Assembly (NCBI RefSeq): GCF_949628265.1
Contig: NC_088787.1
Location: 34,212,844 to 34,276,843 of the forward strand
DNA: 64,000 bases
Direction: 5' to 3'
From: Cloeon dipterum
Lineage: Eukaryota; Arthropoda; Insecta; Ephemeroptera; Baetidae
Shown piece after piece: positions 48,710-59,490 of the stretch. The notes below the pieces were generated by a model. It saw only the letters and a list, made by a program, of their open reading frames with translations. It was not told where the DNA came from and did not search any database. A program made the translations under genes and the position numbers. Every line of letters starts with the position of its first letter. The first letter of the stretch is position 1.

Positions 48710-49494
48710 AGATAAGCTGATTATACGTATTTGAAAAAAAACATGGTATCCTTATGGGATCTTCGATTGTTCCCACTTTTTCAGCCTGAATATCTCAGGC
48801 GCTTTGGGCCCCCCGAAAAGACAATTAACACCAAACCACGTGTTTCCTTTTTAAAACTTCGAGATCTCGGCTCCTAAGGGACGCACAGCCAAAAAAAGTC
48901 GGTCTTGGTTAAACTCCCCGTAAAATTCCGCGTGTTATAGACGCATTCGCCACCCCCGCCCGCTTCCACCACTCCCAACCCCCTAAAAACCACGCAAAAG
49001 GGCCCTATTTTTTAATTCTCGTAAGCGCCGGATCGGTTTTTGCACACTCCAGAACACTTTTTGCGCGGGGGGGTGGGGACCCCCCCGCGTTGACCACCCG
49101 GGTTCGGCGCGGTTCTACGCGATTTGCCCGATTTTTTTTTTAACCAGAATGTTAGGGTTTTACACGGAGGCCACAAAGAAAAATGCTCCGGGGCTTGGAA
49201 TCATTTTGCCCGCCACCGCCACCCCGAAAAGCTACCCCTTGCGTACCGATCCTGTATTATTCTATAGGTTTTTTGTCATCGGAAGAAGACAAATGTTTTA
49301 TTTGCGTCTCCTTGCTCGCTCTCTCGGTGCCCAATTCGTGCGGTCACGAGGCGCTATCGATGGCAGATCCATGATGATGAGATCAGTTGATGGAGGAAAA
49401 TTTCGAACGCACTAACAGATTTTACAATTTTGGGACGCCTTTTGGCAAGGATAAATTTGTTGGAGATTTATTTGTTTGGAGAGCTCCGCGGTGC
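48710..49494. other. GC-rich unrelated insertion after remnant A
   Basis: Sequence without counterpart in the other copies, with C/G runs and a perfect hairpin at 49064-49089 (CGCGGGGGGGT, GGGG loop, ACCCCCCCGCG). No terminal repeats or target duplication could be fixed, and no protein was recognised. It probably contains a transposon or satellite fragment that truncated the protease copy. Confidence 0.4.
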
Positions 49495-50000
49495 CTAACA
49501 ATTAGTCACGGCCGCTGCGTTGAAACTAGCGAATGCAAAGTGGCTCAATGTTTTGTTTTGGTTCCAACAATGGATAAATATATTCATAATTTTCCTCAAC
49601 ACACGCGGTGCCTTTTTTAAATGCAATTATCATCAGAGATTAGCCTAGAGTTTTTTAAGGCTTTGATTCACAAGCGAGGAGAGAGCCGCCGAATGTGCTG
49701 CCCGCCCGCTGATGCCCGGCCGGTTTTTGCCTTTTAAGAGCAAATTATGCGACCTGTTGGTCGCCGGAGCAGCGCCGGATGCCTGCTCTCGTCATTTCAT
49801 TTAGAATATCTGGCAGTCATAATTTTGGGCAGAAGAAATACAAATAAATAATTGCTAGCAAATGGGAATCTCCTCCGTGTGCCGCTCATTATTCCGGGTG
49901 TGAATGCGTTATTGTCTCTCTATTTTTGTTTAACGCATTTTCATTTCCTAAAAAAATGTAAATTAAACCACGCCAATTTTTGTAAAATTTCATATAAATT
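49495..50000 (+). repeat. intergenic repeat R, copy 3
   Basis: Shares CACGGCCGCTGCGTTGA, GCGAGGAGAGAGCCGCCGAA, TGCTGCCCGCCCGCTGATGC and GTCGCCGGAGCAGCGCCGGA with copies 4 and 6. Confidence 0.7.
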
Positions 50001-50164
50001 GGAATTTCGGAAAATAAGAAGTGCGCTTAAGCAGACACGTCAGGGAAAAGGTTGCTATAATCGCTCCTTGGCCAACGGCTAAACAATAAATAAAAAAAGG
50101 AAAAGTGAAATTAATTTTTAGCAAGATACACTTTTCCTTCTTTCGTCGCCAAAAAAAAGTAGAA

Positions 50165-50880
50165 TAAATGGCTCACTGCTCGCCGCCGCACTGCTGGTGC
50201 CGCTGACGGTGAATAGTGCTTTGCGCGGGTACAAATTTTCAACCCAAACCCGCACCGAACCCGCTTATTTCGTACCGCACCCAAACCGCACCCATATCTT
50301 TTTTCAAAATTTGAACCCGCACCCGCACCAACCCGCACTACGCCAACCCGCACCCGCAATCCGCCATATTGGATTTGCAAAATCTGGACCCGCACCCGCG
50401 GGTTTGGTGCGGGTTTTGCGGGTTCAACCCTCAAACCCGCGACCCGCGCAAAGCACTAACGGTGAACGCGACGACGAGCGAACAGAAAAGCTCGATCGGC
50501 GGCAACGTCGAGTTGGGCGAGGAGGCGACGAACGTGGCGCCGCCGGTGAAGCAGTCCGAGGAGGCGGCGCCACCGCGCGACCACAAATTCGATCTCTGAA
50601 GCCGCGCGAACGGGAACTGAAATGCCGCCCGTGCTGAAAGGGCGCGAGGACTCGGCGCTGTGTTCAATCATGTGATTTTGCCGTCGCAATTTTCCCGATT
50701 TCGGGACGGCGTCCGATGTTGCGACGCCGGCCGCCGGTTAATTTGCTTTTTCGCCGTCGCCGCCGCCGCACAGACCAAAGTAAAGTTGTTGGACAAAAAC
50801 ATAATGCGCGCCTTTCTCCTCTTTCGCACCTCCCTTCATGCAATTCGATAAAAATATATTAATTTTTGGCCTCGCAAAAT
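50165..50880 (+). pseudogene. PCF11 last-exon and 3'-UTR fragment, copy 2
   Basis: Corresponds to about 37735-38280 of the PCF11 gene: the end of the last exon, the stop region (TGTTCAATCATGTGATTTTG) and the 3' untranslated sequence. It lacks the segment encoding KIKITTPAPAP and carries frame-disrupting changes (for example an early TGA after GATCTC at 50597-50599), so it is not coding. A hAT-type insertion splits it at 50214-50458. It is continuous downstream with the duplicated promoter of protease copy 2. Confidence 0.85.
50214..50458. mobile_element. hAT-type MITE
   Basis: 245 bp bounded by perfect 17-bp terminal inverted repeats TAGTGCTTTGCGCGGGT, flanked on both sides by the 8-bp duplication ACGGTGAA (50206-50213 and 50459-50466). 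An 8-bp target duplication and a TAGTG-type terminus are hallmarks of the hAT superfamily. The interior is made of ACCCGC-type hexamers and has no coding capacity. The insertion interrupts the PCF11 fragment at a site that is intact in the parent gene, which confirms the boundaries. Confidence 0.88.
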
Positions 50881-51446
50881 CCAGTGTTTGCTGAGCAATG
50901 AAAATCACGTGACCTCGCCAAGATGAAAACAAGGTCACGATCGCATATATATGCGGGCCTGGCTGGCTTGATATTAAACTTTTCTCCCTCCACGCAACAA
51001 TGACAGGAAACCGAAACTCTCTCTGAACCTACATAACAACAAAATTCAAATTGACGCCGAAAAAAATATTTGAAAAATATGTTTCTGGAGTCTGGAGGTG
51101 TGTTTATTTATTTCTAAACAAGTGATGTGTTTCGAATTATAATCGAAAGTCATAAAAATAAACTTCGTTCTGTTAGAAGACAAGTTTTTTCTATAACCTT
51201 TAGCAAAAAAATTAAAATTAAATAAAAAATATAAATGAATTCAGCAAAGAAGTGAAAATGTTGCCCCGTTAGTTTTGAAAATTGTGACAATGATGGAGTG
51301 ATGCACTTTACACAGAGGTCGAACTGGTGGGAAATGGCCAAAAGATTTTAGTGCTAACACCTGACGATTTAGTCAGACTGGGAGTGCCGTGCGCGACGGT
51401 CGCAGCAGCAGCCCGGTCCATCGCGCGCAGAGACGAAATCACGGAG
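50881..51446 (+). promoter_or_regulatory. promoter region of protease copy 2
   Basis: Carries the CACGTG block (50905-50911), GAAACCGAAACT (51007-51018), a TGATGCACTT/AGAGGTCGAA block and an initiator-like TCAGACT at 51373-51379, about 72 bases before the ATG. These match the corresponding elements upstream of copies 1 and 3. Confidence 0.55.
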
Positions 51447-54400
51447 ATGAGGCGAGCACTTCTCGTGCTCCTCAGCCTCGCGCTTTGCACCTCACAAACG
51501 TCTCACAATGAGAGCGACCCCTACTTTCCAGCTCCGTGTATGCATTTCTCATATTTTTCTTTTTTCCTCTTTAAGGTGGTGGATAGTCGAAAATTTGGCC
51601 AAACTTATAATTTGTGGGACCAATGGAAATTTCACATACTGGGTATTAATTAAAAAAAATTGCAAAAAGAAACCTTTAAATTAACTAACAACCGTTTGGA
51701 TTTAAAAGACATTCTTAATCGTAGCTTTACTATCTTGAAATCACATTTTTTACCCTTTACAGATTTTGACGAAGGAGAAAACTTGAGTAGCGAGAATTGT
51801 GGAAGCGAAACAACTCTGAACCAATCGGCCGTTGTAGTTATAAACATACTTACTAACGATAGTTGCATTGGATATATAGTTATTTCTCAAAGTACTTTTC
51901 TTGGAAGAGGTAAAATGAATATCTCTCTAAAGATAATCAAAGAGAAAATTTTGTACTGTCTAGGTTATTGCCCCCTTTTGTATGGAAGTGATAGAACAGA
52001 TCTACGAGTGTTTCCGAATAACTGTCTTTACCGCCAAACAGAAGAGGAATGCGTCAGAATTTCCGTCAAAGTAATTTTTTATTCGATCTTATTATTTTCA
52101 GCAAACCGTTGAATTTACCTTTTGTTTATACAATTAAGTCTTTTTCAATGATTTAAGGTGCTGGATATAATCGATATTGCAATAAGTCCGACAGATGAAT
52201 ACAAATTCTTAAAATTCCATATTTGGATAACTGAGGAAATGCCGAGTGTGATTACTCCCTTTTGCTTGTTTAATCGTGACAACGTACTGGACTCGCAACT
52301 TCAAAGAGAGTCAACCTATGCTCAATGGTCACCATATAAAGTTCGTATATTCAAATTAATCTTTGCAGTTTCTTACACTAATTATATTCATCTAATTTTT
52401 TAGAGTACTCTTCTATTATCTGACCAGAGTAAGTTTGTTAGATTATACTGTAATACTATTAGAAACATTTGTGACAGTAATGTGGAATGATTAAAATTTA
52501 TTTTGACTTATTTGTCTCACCATATTAATCAAAATACGCCACCTTGAACACCATTTATATAAAATTTCGTATTTTTATTGAGATCGAAAGTCGGGCTTTT
52601 TTATTCTCATTGAGCTGCTTTTCGAATGGTGCAGCGATTTTTAACCTCTGATGAGATAGGGAAATATTTAACTCTGCGGCTACCGCAGTACCCTTCGACG
52701 ATTTTTCCGAGGCGTCATTAGATTTAGTTAATACATAAGATGCCCGATACAATATTATAAAAATGCTTACTTACGATGTGCAAAAAATTTCATCTATTAA
52801 ATTGCTGACTTTGATCGTGTGTTAAATCGAAATTTACGGGATTTTTGTTCTGCAACAACCTTGTTTTCTATTTCAAATTCAATTTTTTATTGCTCTTTTT
52901 TATACTGGCAGGAAAGATTATCCTAATTCTAGTTAAATAGAAAGAAAAAAGAAAGATTACATATCAAATCTATAAGAAAACCATCCGCCTTTTCAACCAT
53001 TCTCAAAAAGTGAGGAACTAAAAAAATATAATTTATTCGAATTCTGGAATTTAAAACAAATTTAAGGTTGGTTGAGCTAGTTTTCACAGTTTTAATTACT
53101 CGGATCGCAATCAGAAGCTAAACATTTATTGAAATGTACTTTAAAATGCTATGACACGATTTTGATTTGCATTAATTTGTCAAATTTTACAGCAAATGTC
53201 ACGGCCAAAAGCAACTGCAGCAGGATTCTAAATAGTACTGATTTTGAATTTTTGAAAACTAATAAAATTCCCATCCAGAATATCCTGTGTGTGGAGAAAC
53301 GAAACCGTAAGATTTATGCAACAATTCATCTCATTTAATTTTCAATAATGGTCATTTAATGCCACACAGTATCTCTTTACCTGATTGATATCTACAACGG
53401 CCGGTATTTCTTGAGAGGTGTAAAATATCATTTTAACCGCCCTTATTACATTGATTTATTGCCATACATTGACGAGATCGCAAGGAAAACAAAAGATATT
53501 TCTGTTCTACGCCCGATCCCACCAACAAAACAATTGAGAGGTAATTAAAAACTCTAATAAAAATAATCTCACAGCGATTTTATTTTTCTTAAAAAAAGGA
53601 TTCGCCGGACAAGACAACCTCAGTTTCCCAAACTGTGGAAGGAAACCGACATCAACAAGAAGGAAACGCGGAAATGACGAATCTTCCGATGATTTGCAAC
53701 CGACCAAACATATTTTCGGCGGAAACAAAGCTCAGACTGGCAACCACCCTTGGCATGTTTATATTGATAATGAGGTGACTGGAGCAACCTGTGGAGGGAC
53801 ACTGATTTCGCCGACAGCAGTTTTGACCGGTAGTGAAGCAAAAAGAAATGATGAATTTCTTTACTTCGATTTAAAAAATTAATTTCAGCTGCACATTGCA
53901 TTTATGGATCAGAAGCTGAAGACTTCGTAGTTGCGGTTGGGATGTACGATAAAAGACAAAGAAGAGCTTCCGGTGTTCAGAGAAGATTGGTTTTAACTTT
54001 CATGTAAATTGTTCTAATCATATAATAATTTTGAAAACATTTAGATTAGCAGTCTGATCACGCACCCTAAATATGACCATAAGGGAACCATCAGCGACGT
54101 CGGACTCATGATTTTGAACGAAAAAATTAATATAACCGACCACGTCCGACCGATTTGCCTGTGGAACGAAGACTCTGACTCTAACTTGGCTCGAGTGGCT
54201 GGAACTGAAGCTATGGTATAAATTGTACTGGAATTCGAAATATTGATTTAGTTTTTGTTTATTTTCTTCTGAAGGCGGTTGGGTTCGGGCTTGCTGACAA
54301 CTACACAGTACCAGATAAACTACAAGAAGCTCGACTGCCGATTAGAGATCACAAAGAGTGCTACTTGTCGAAAAGGAAGTTTTTTGAGAAATATTTGGTG

Positions 54401-54717
54401 CCAGGAGACAACTTTTGCGCCGGCTACATGAATGGTTTAGCACTCCCTTCATTTAGCAAATAAAGATTTGTCCAATTTTATTCATAAATTCAGGAACGAC
54501 CACCTGCAACGGGGACAGCGGGGGCAGCCTTTCCGTGGAAAAGGACGGCCGTTGGTTTATCAGGGGAATTGTCAGCTTTGGAAAATCGAAAAAAGTGAAG
54601 TTTGAGGGCAAAGAAAGATTGTTGTGCGACCCAAATGAATATTCTTTGTTCGCTGACATCACAAGTTACATGGACTGGATCGTGGAAAGCACGCCGGAAA
54701 TTTCATTCCGAGATTAA
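51447..54717 (+). CDS. gd-type serine protease, copy 2
   Basis: A paralog of the 39373 gene with the same twelve-exon structure: 51447-51537, 51763-51909, 51964-52070, 52158-52340, 52404-52428, 53193-53306, 53370-53540, 53599-53829, 53889-53989, 54045-54215, 54275-54434, 54494-54717, giving 574 residues. Signal peptide MRRALLVLLSLALCTSQ; gd-like domain in exons 2-7; basic linker RRKRG; activation site KHIFGGN; triad His (AAHC), Asp (SDVGLMIL), Ser (CNGDSGGS). The S1-pocket position is Thr. The microexon 5 is 25 nt here. The gene appears intact and is probably secreted as a zymogen. Exons 8 to 12 are the most similar to copy 1, while exons 4 to 6 differ most. Confidence 0.88.
52623..52698 (+). 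ncRNA. intronic hairpin, copy 2
   Basis: Counterpart of 40526-40588. The outer pairs CGAA/TTCG and most of the inner stem are kept despite substitutions, and the loop again contains CTGATGAG. Copy 3 has no obvious equivalent. Confidence 0.25.
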
Positions 54718-55480
54718 ATTGTTGAAGTACAATAAAGTTTAAACAGGTTAATAGTTATTAATTAAAAAATGTAATTAAACAAGTAACGTAATCTCTTAAC
54801 AAAATATTTTACTATGTTTTTTCAATAAAAATTGGTTTGAAAGTTTTGATTGCTCGGCTCTTAATATGAAACCCACAAAGACGAAATTACTTTAGACCAC
54901 TCTACGTTGTGTTTCTGATTTTGCAACTTTTAATCTCTTTAGGTAAAGAAGCTATTAATTAGTTAAAGCAAAAAATAGGACTTCAGAGAAAAATTTAAAA
55001 TTTATCAAATTTATACGTGTTTTCTTTCAAAAATGACTATGAAAAAATTATCTCGGTCTCTTAATAGCCTTTACGATGCATTACCAAAGTGCAACCAATA
55101 TATCTATCTTCTTAACAAATTATATCCGAGCCAAGAAATACACTTAATTATAGCCGCCGCGAATCCACATCAGGGCTCGCCGTGTCCACTTGAGGGACTA
55201 TAGATTTGTAGAGTAAAATGAGGTCCTTGTATAGATTTAAATGGTTGTATAAATGTATAACAGTTTTTCTGAAAAATTTATGAATTAGAAAATTCCCGAG
55301 ATGCGGAAATGGAAATTTCCCATTTGTCCATACGGTCATGGCGACTCAAGGCATAAGGTTCATCTGTTTTAAATTAGTATGTGAGTAATAAATAATTTTT
55401 ACTGTACTTCAAAGAAATACTGTTTTTTACTCGTACATCCATGAACCATAGTTAAATTATTTCAGGTTTTTCCCTTTTTA
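54718..55480. other. 3' flank of protease copy 2 with duplicated 3' block
   Basis: An AATAAA-like CAATAAAG near 54730, then the block shared with 43126-43420 (about 55015-55200). The rest is AT-rich with nothing recognised. Confidence 0.5.
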
Positions 55481-55800
55481 TCCGTGTTCTTGGACCGGGA
55501 AGGACGCGCACTGCACTAGCACGAATGCTGAAACACCGCGAACGGATTGAATGGACGCACCAGGCCGCACTGGGACCCAGCCCACTCAAGGGCCACTTGC
55601 CTCCGCACCGAGGACTGCATTGCAACGCTAGACATTCGTCCCGTGAAGCCAAATCACGCATGCTGGAAAGGAGCAAACCAGCAAGACGTATAGCAAGTCA
55701 GCCTAGAGTTATGCAGGCGATCACACCCATCCACCTGCTGACTGCACGCAATGTTGCTTCCCTTCGGTGATCTAACGAGAACCGCGATCCAACATGATAT
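55481..55800. other. GC-rich island of unknown origin
   Basis: Sharply GC-richer than its surroundings and absent from the equivalent position after copies 1 and 3. It is open on both strands (plus 55525-55770 and minus 55452-55676), but neither translation is recognisable. It may be an old insertion or retrogene fragment. Confidence 0.35.
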
Positions 55801-55844
55801 ATACGCCCTAAGCAATTATGTGGAAAATAATCCACTGCATTTAC

Positions 55845-56570
55845 TGAAATTCGACTAAAGAAATTAAAACACGATGTTTCTTTAGGGGTTTCCTGAAATA
55901 TTTTAAATTTTCTTGGCGTTTCAAAGTGCATAATTCACGATTCAGTTAATTATTCACGACCACTGCGTTGAGACTTGCGAACCCAAAGCGTGTTAATATT
56001 TTATTTTTGTTTCAAATCAACGGATAATAAATATTCATATTTTTACTCAACACACGAAGGAAGACGCTTATTTTCATTGGCAATTATCGCAATTACCATC
56101 CTAGAGTGGCCTGTTACCCTTGAACGCTTGAGACATTTGATATTAGAGGCGAGGAGAGATCTGCCTAATTGTGCTGCCCGCCCGCTGTTGCCCGGCCGGT
56201 TTTTGCCTTTTAAGAGCAAGAGTATGCGACCTTCTGCGGTAGCCGGAGCAGCACCGATTGCCCGCTCTCGTCATTTCATTTAGTATATTATGTGGCAGCA
56301 ATTTTGGGAAGAAGAAATAAAATAAATAATAGCAATTGCTAGGAAATGCACACCTCCTCCGTGTGCCTCTCATTCCGAGCGTGAATAATATGCGTCGTCT
56401 ATGTTTGTATTTATGGATTTTTTTATTTTCCTCAAAACAGCAAAAAATATGCTAATTTATTACACACGCCGCTTTTGTAACCTTTTGAATTAGTCGGAAT
56501 AACCCAGAGAAGGTTAGGGTTGTCAGAGCTCTTTGGACGTGAATTGCGGGCCCTTTTTATTCCTCTCGCC
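55845..56570 (+). repeat. intergenic repeat R, copy 4
   Basis: Very similar to copy 6 (63590-64000): both share TTCACGACC, GAACCCAAAGCGTGTTAAT, ATCAACGGATAATAAATATT, CAATTATCGCAATTACCATC and CCCGCCCGCTGTTGCCCGGC. Confidence 0.75.
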
Positions 56571-56955
56571 GCTCACTCCACGGTTCAATTAGGTCTTAAA
56601 GGGATTATTTTAATATTTTCCTTAATTTGTAATTATTATCAAACGGCGTGAATACCTTATCGTTCAAAAATACTTAAACATAATAACTGGACATTGTGCC
56701 TAGAGATCTAAACTAAATTAAAAGTAAAGAAAACGTTTTGCACAAAAATTGATGTTTCAGTTTGCTTCGCAATTTGTTGCGATGACGTAATGACGCACTT
56801 GTAAAATGTCAAAAACCACCAACTGAAGAGCAAAACGGACAAAAGTTTTGTTTTTGGTGTTAAACACTTGATAATTTAACCTTTTTATCCGAGTGCTGTG
56901 CGCGACAGTCGCAGCAGCAGCAGCCCGGTCCATCGCGCGCCGAGAAGAAATCGCG
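56571..56955 (+). promoter_or_regulatory. upstream region of remnant B
   Basis: Includes CGCAATTTGTTGCGATGACG, TGACGCACTTGT and the conserved leader GTGCTGTGCGCGACAGTCGC before the ATG at 56956. Confidence 0.45.
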
Positions 56956-57500
56956 ATGCGGAGAGCACTTCTCGTCCTGCTCAGCCTCGCGCTTTGCGCC
57001 GCACAAACGTCTCAGAACGACGAGTACTTTCCAGCTCGGAGCAAGTTTTATTTTACTCTCTTTATGTTGGATATTCGAAATTTCCAAACGTTTTTGGCCT
57101 AACAAAATTTGTTGGATCACTAGAAAAATCACGAAATAGGTACAAATATGTATAAACAAAATGGAAAGTGAATCCCATAATAATTATTTAACTGATATAT
57201 ATGCCACTCTGTTTTAATAGACTTACCTAAACGTATAGCTCTGTAATCTTGAACTAATTTAATTTCTCTTTACAGTGTTGGACGAAGGAGAAAACTTAAG
57301 TAGCGACAACTGTGGAATCGAAACAACGCTGAAACAATGGTTCGGTCTTGTTAAAAACATGCGACCTGGCCTTTTTTGCAATTCATATATAGCTATTTCT
57401 TAAAGGCCTTTTCTTCGACTAGGTAACATGAATATCTTTCCTAAGATAATCAAAGATGGAGATTTTTATTGTCCAGGTAATGGCGATATGAATAAAAATC
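56956..57500 (+). pseudogene. gd-type protease remnant B (exons 1-2)
   Basis: Exon 1 (from 56956) encodes MRRALLVLLSLALCAAQTSQ. Its donor is destroyed: where the full genes have CTCCGTGTAAGC, this copy has CTCGGAGCAAG. Exon 2 (from 57276, LDEGENLSSDNCG) is recognisable but has an in-frame TAA at 57400-57402 where copies 1 and 2 read CAA. A trace of exon 3's acceptor lies near 57476, after which an R repeat replaces the gene. Confidence 0.85.
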
Positions 57501-57539
57501 TGAATTTTCTAGAGACTTTTCTTTAATATTTTATAATTA

Positions 57540-57970
57540 CTTGGCGTTTTCAGTAAATTACAGTCACGATTCCCAAGCGGCTAAATAGTTTATTTTGGTT
57601 TCATCAATAGACGATATTCACATTTTTGCTCAACACACGCAGGCAGACAAGGCAATAAAATTATCAGCCTTGAACGCTAGATTCGCAATCGAGCAGAGAT
57701 CTGCCGCTGTTGGTATTTTACCCGACCGGTTTTCCCGTCGCCGGAGCAGCGCCGAATACCCGCTCTCATTTAATATAACGTGGCAGCAATTTAAGGCAAA
57801 AGAAATAAAAACAATTATAGCAAATGTGTCTGTCAGTCTAGGCGTCTCTGTTTGTATTTAATGATGTTTTACACATCCTCAAAGCAGCAAATGATAATTT
57901 ACACACGCCTTAATTTTTTTTAAATGGAATGAAATTGAATTCAGAAAAAGAAAGGACAAGTCGAAAAGGT
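57540..57970 (+). repeat. intergenic repeat R, copy 5 (diverged)
   Basis: Shares TTTTTGCTCAACACACGCAG, CGTCGCCGGAGCAGCGCCGA and CCCGCTCTCATTTA with the other copies, with internal deletions. Confidence 0.6.
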
Positions 57971-57974
57971 AAGG

Positions 57975-58190
57975 GCCTGTCCTCCTCTTCCGCATCTTCC
58001 CTCATTCGATTAAATGCTGCTTGGTTGAAATTATTAATTCTCTGCCACGCATTTTTCTCTGAATATAGTTTGAGCATTATCATTTAATAATAAACTCTTC
58101 TCTTCTTTTCTCACGTCCGCCCTGTAATCCAAAAATATTAAAGCATCGTATCAGCTTAAGAATATTAGAGCAAAGTAGGAAAATAAACCC
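57975..58190 (+). repeat. PCF11 downstream-flank fragment, copy 4
   Basis: Aligns with about 38225-38470 downstream of PCF11: ATCTTCCCTCATTCGATT, TATTAATTCTCTGCC, TAATAATAAACTCTTCTCTT and CCAAAAATATTAAAGCA correspond to sequences in the same order there. It contains none of the PCF11 coding sequence. Confidence 0.65.
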
Positions 58191-59394
58191 AATTTAATTT
58201 GGCGGAAAGCGAAAAGAGCAAAGCAGCCGTGTCATCCTCTCGCTTTTTGTTTACGCGGCGGCGGTGGACAAATCACAGGCATCTTTCTCCAATCAACGCC
58301 CGCATCTCGCACAGCTATAAAAGCAAAACTCCGACATTTCTCTTTTATATTTTTTTAGTTTCTGCCTCGGAGGAAAAAAATTATCGATTTTATTGTGTGA
58401 ATAAAAATTAGAAGAAAATTCGTTAAAACAAAAATAATTTAATCACTCTTGCAGATGAAAAAATTTGTTTTTAATTAGTTATAAGGAGAGTTTTAATTGA
58501 AGGAAGGATTGATTCAAAATTAATTTGATCCAAAATCGAATAAACCGTGTGTTTACCTTTTTGTCAACCAACACTTTACGAACAGAGTGCCAGCAGCTGC
58601 AAAAGAAACTAAATTGGTCATAAAACCATCTTTATTTCCTGAAAAAATACCGTCATTTTTCACAGCCAAAATTTGTCCAGCTGATCAAAGCGGGAAATGT
58701 ATACAATAAGGCCGTAACCTCATCTCTTGTTTTTGGCGTCTCGGCAGGCGGATTGCGGATTGCGGCCGCCGCAGGCTCTTCTGCTGATTATTGGCGCAAC
58801 AAATGCTAAAGCGGCGCGAGGAAAACAGGATTGTGTCTGGCATTCGCAATGCACGCGTAAATAAATTAATTTGATTGCTGGCATGAGGTCCCGCAAACCA
58901 GTTTTTTTATTTTTGAGCAAACGCTGTTTAACTTTCATTCATTGCCTCGGCGGTGCCACTATGCTTTTGCAATTTTTTTTTATTTTTAAGGAGGATGAAT
59001 TAAAAATACTTTTGGCAAAGCGTCAAAACACGCAGCCCTGTGCTTTTATTGCTTTTTTATCGGTTTTATTCTAATTTCTTCCAGTTTTGAATTATTTTAT
59101 AATTTTACAACTGCTACTAAAACTTTAACAAAAAGGTTGGACCGTTAAAAATGCGTCAAGCAGGTGATCTATTAATTTATTTCGGCGTTTCGTGCACATT
59201 AATTTATAGCTGTAATGGGGAATTTTATTCATCGATTTAGATCGCTTCCAAGCCAAAAGCGTTTTGCGGATTTCCAGCTGAAACTCGTGGAGCCGTTAGA
59301 CCAATTTGGGAAATTTCCATTTCAGCTTCTCGGGAATTTTTAAAATAATTCTTCCAATTAAATTAAACCAAAACCTTTTTTATTGCTTTGATGT
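58191..59394. other. unassigned DNA with a TATA-like motif
   Basis: A GC-richer stretch with CTATAAAAGC at 58315-58324 resembles a core promoter, but no coding exon follows on the plus strand before the inverted protease gene. A GC-rich patch lies at 58735-58860. No other feature was recognised. Confidence 0.3.
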
Positions 59395-59490
59395 GCCCTG
59401 AAGTGTACACGGAGGCGCTGATATGGATTAGCGGCGTGTAATTTTTAGAGACGATTTGAATTATTCGTCAAAAATAAATGTCTTTTTTAT

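Noticed and set aside
50220..50458. Reading the ACCCGC-rich stretch as part of a Pro/Thr-rich protein
   Set aside because: It is the interior of a bounded hAT-type MITE and the apparent frame exists only because of its hexamer composition.
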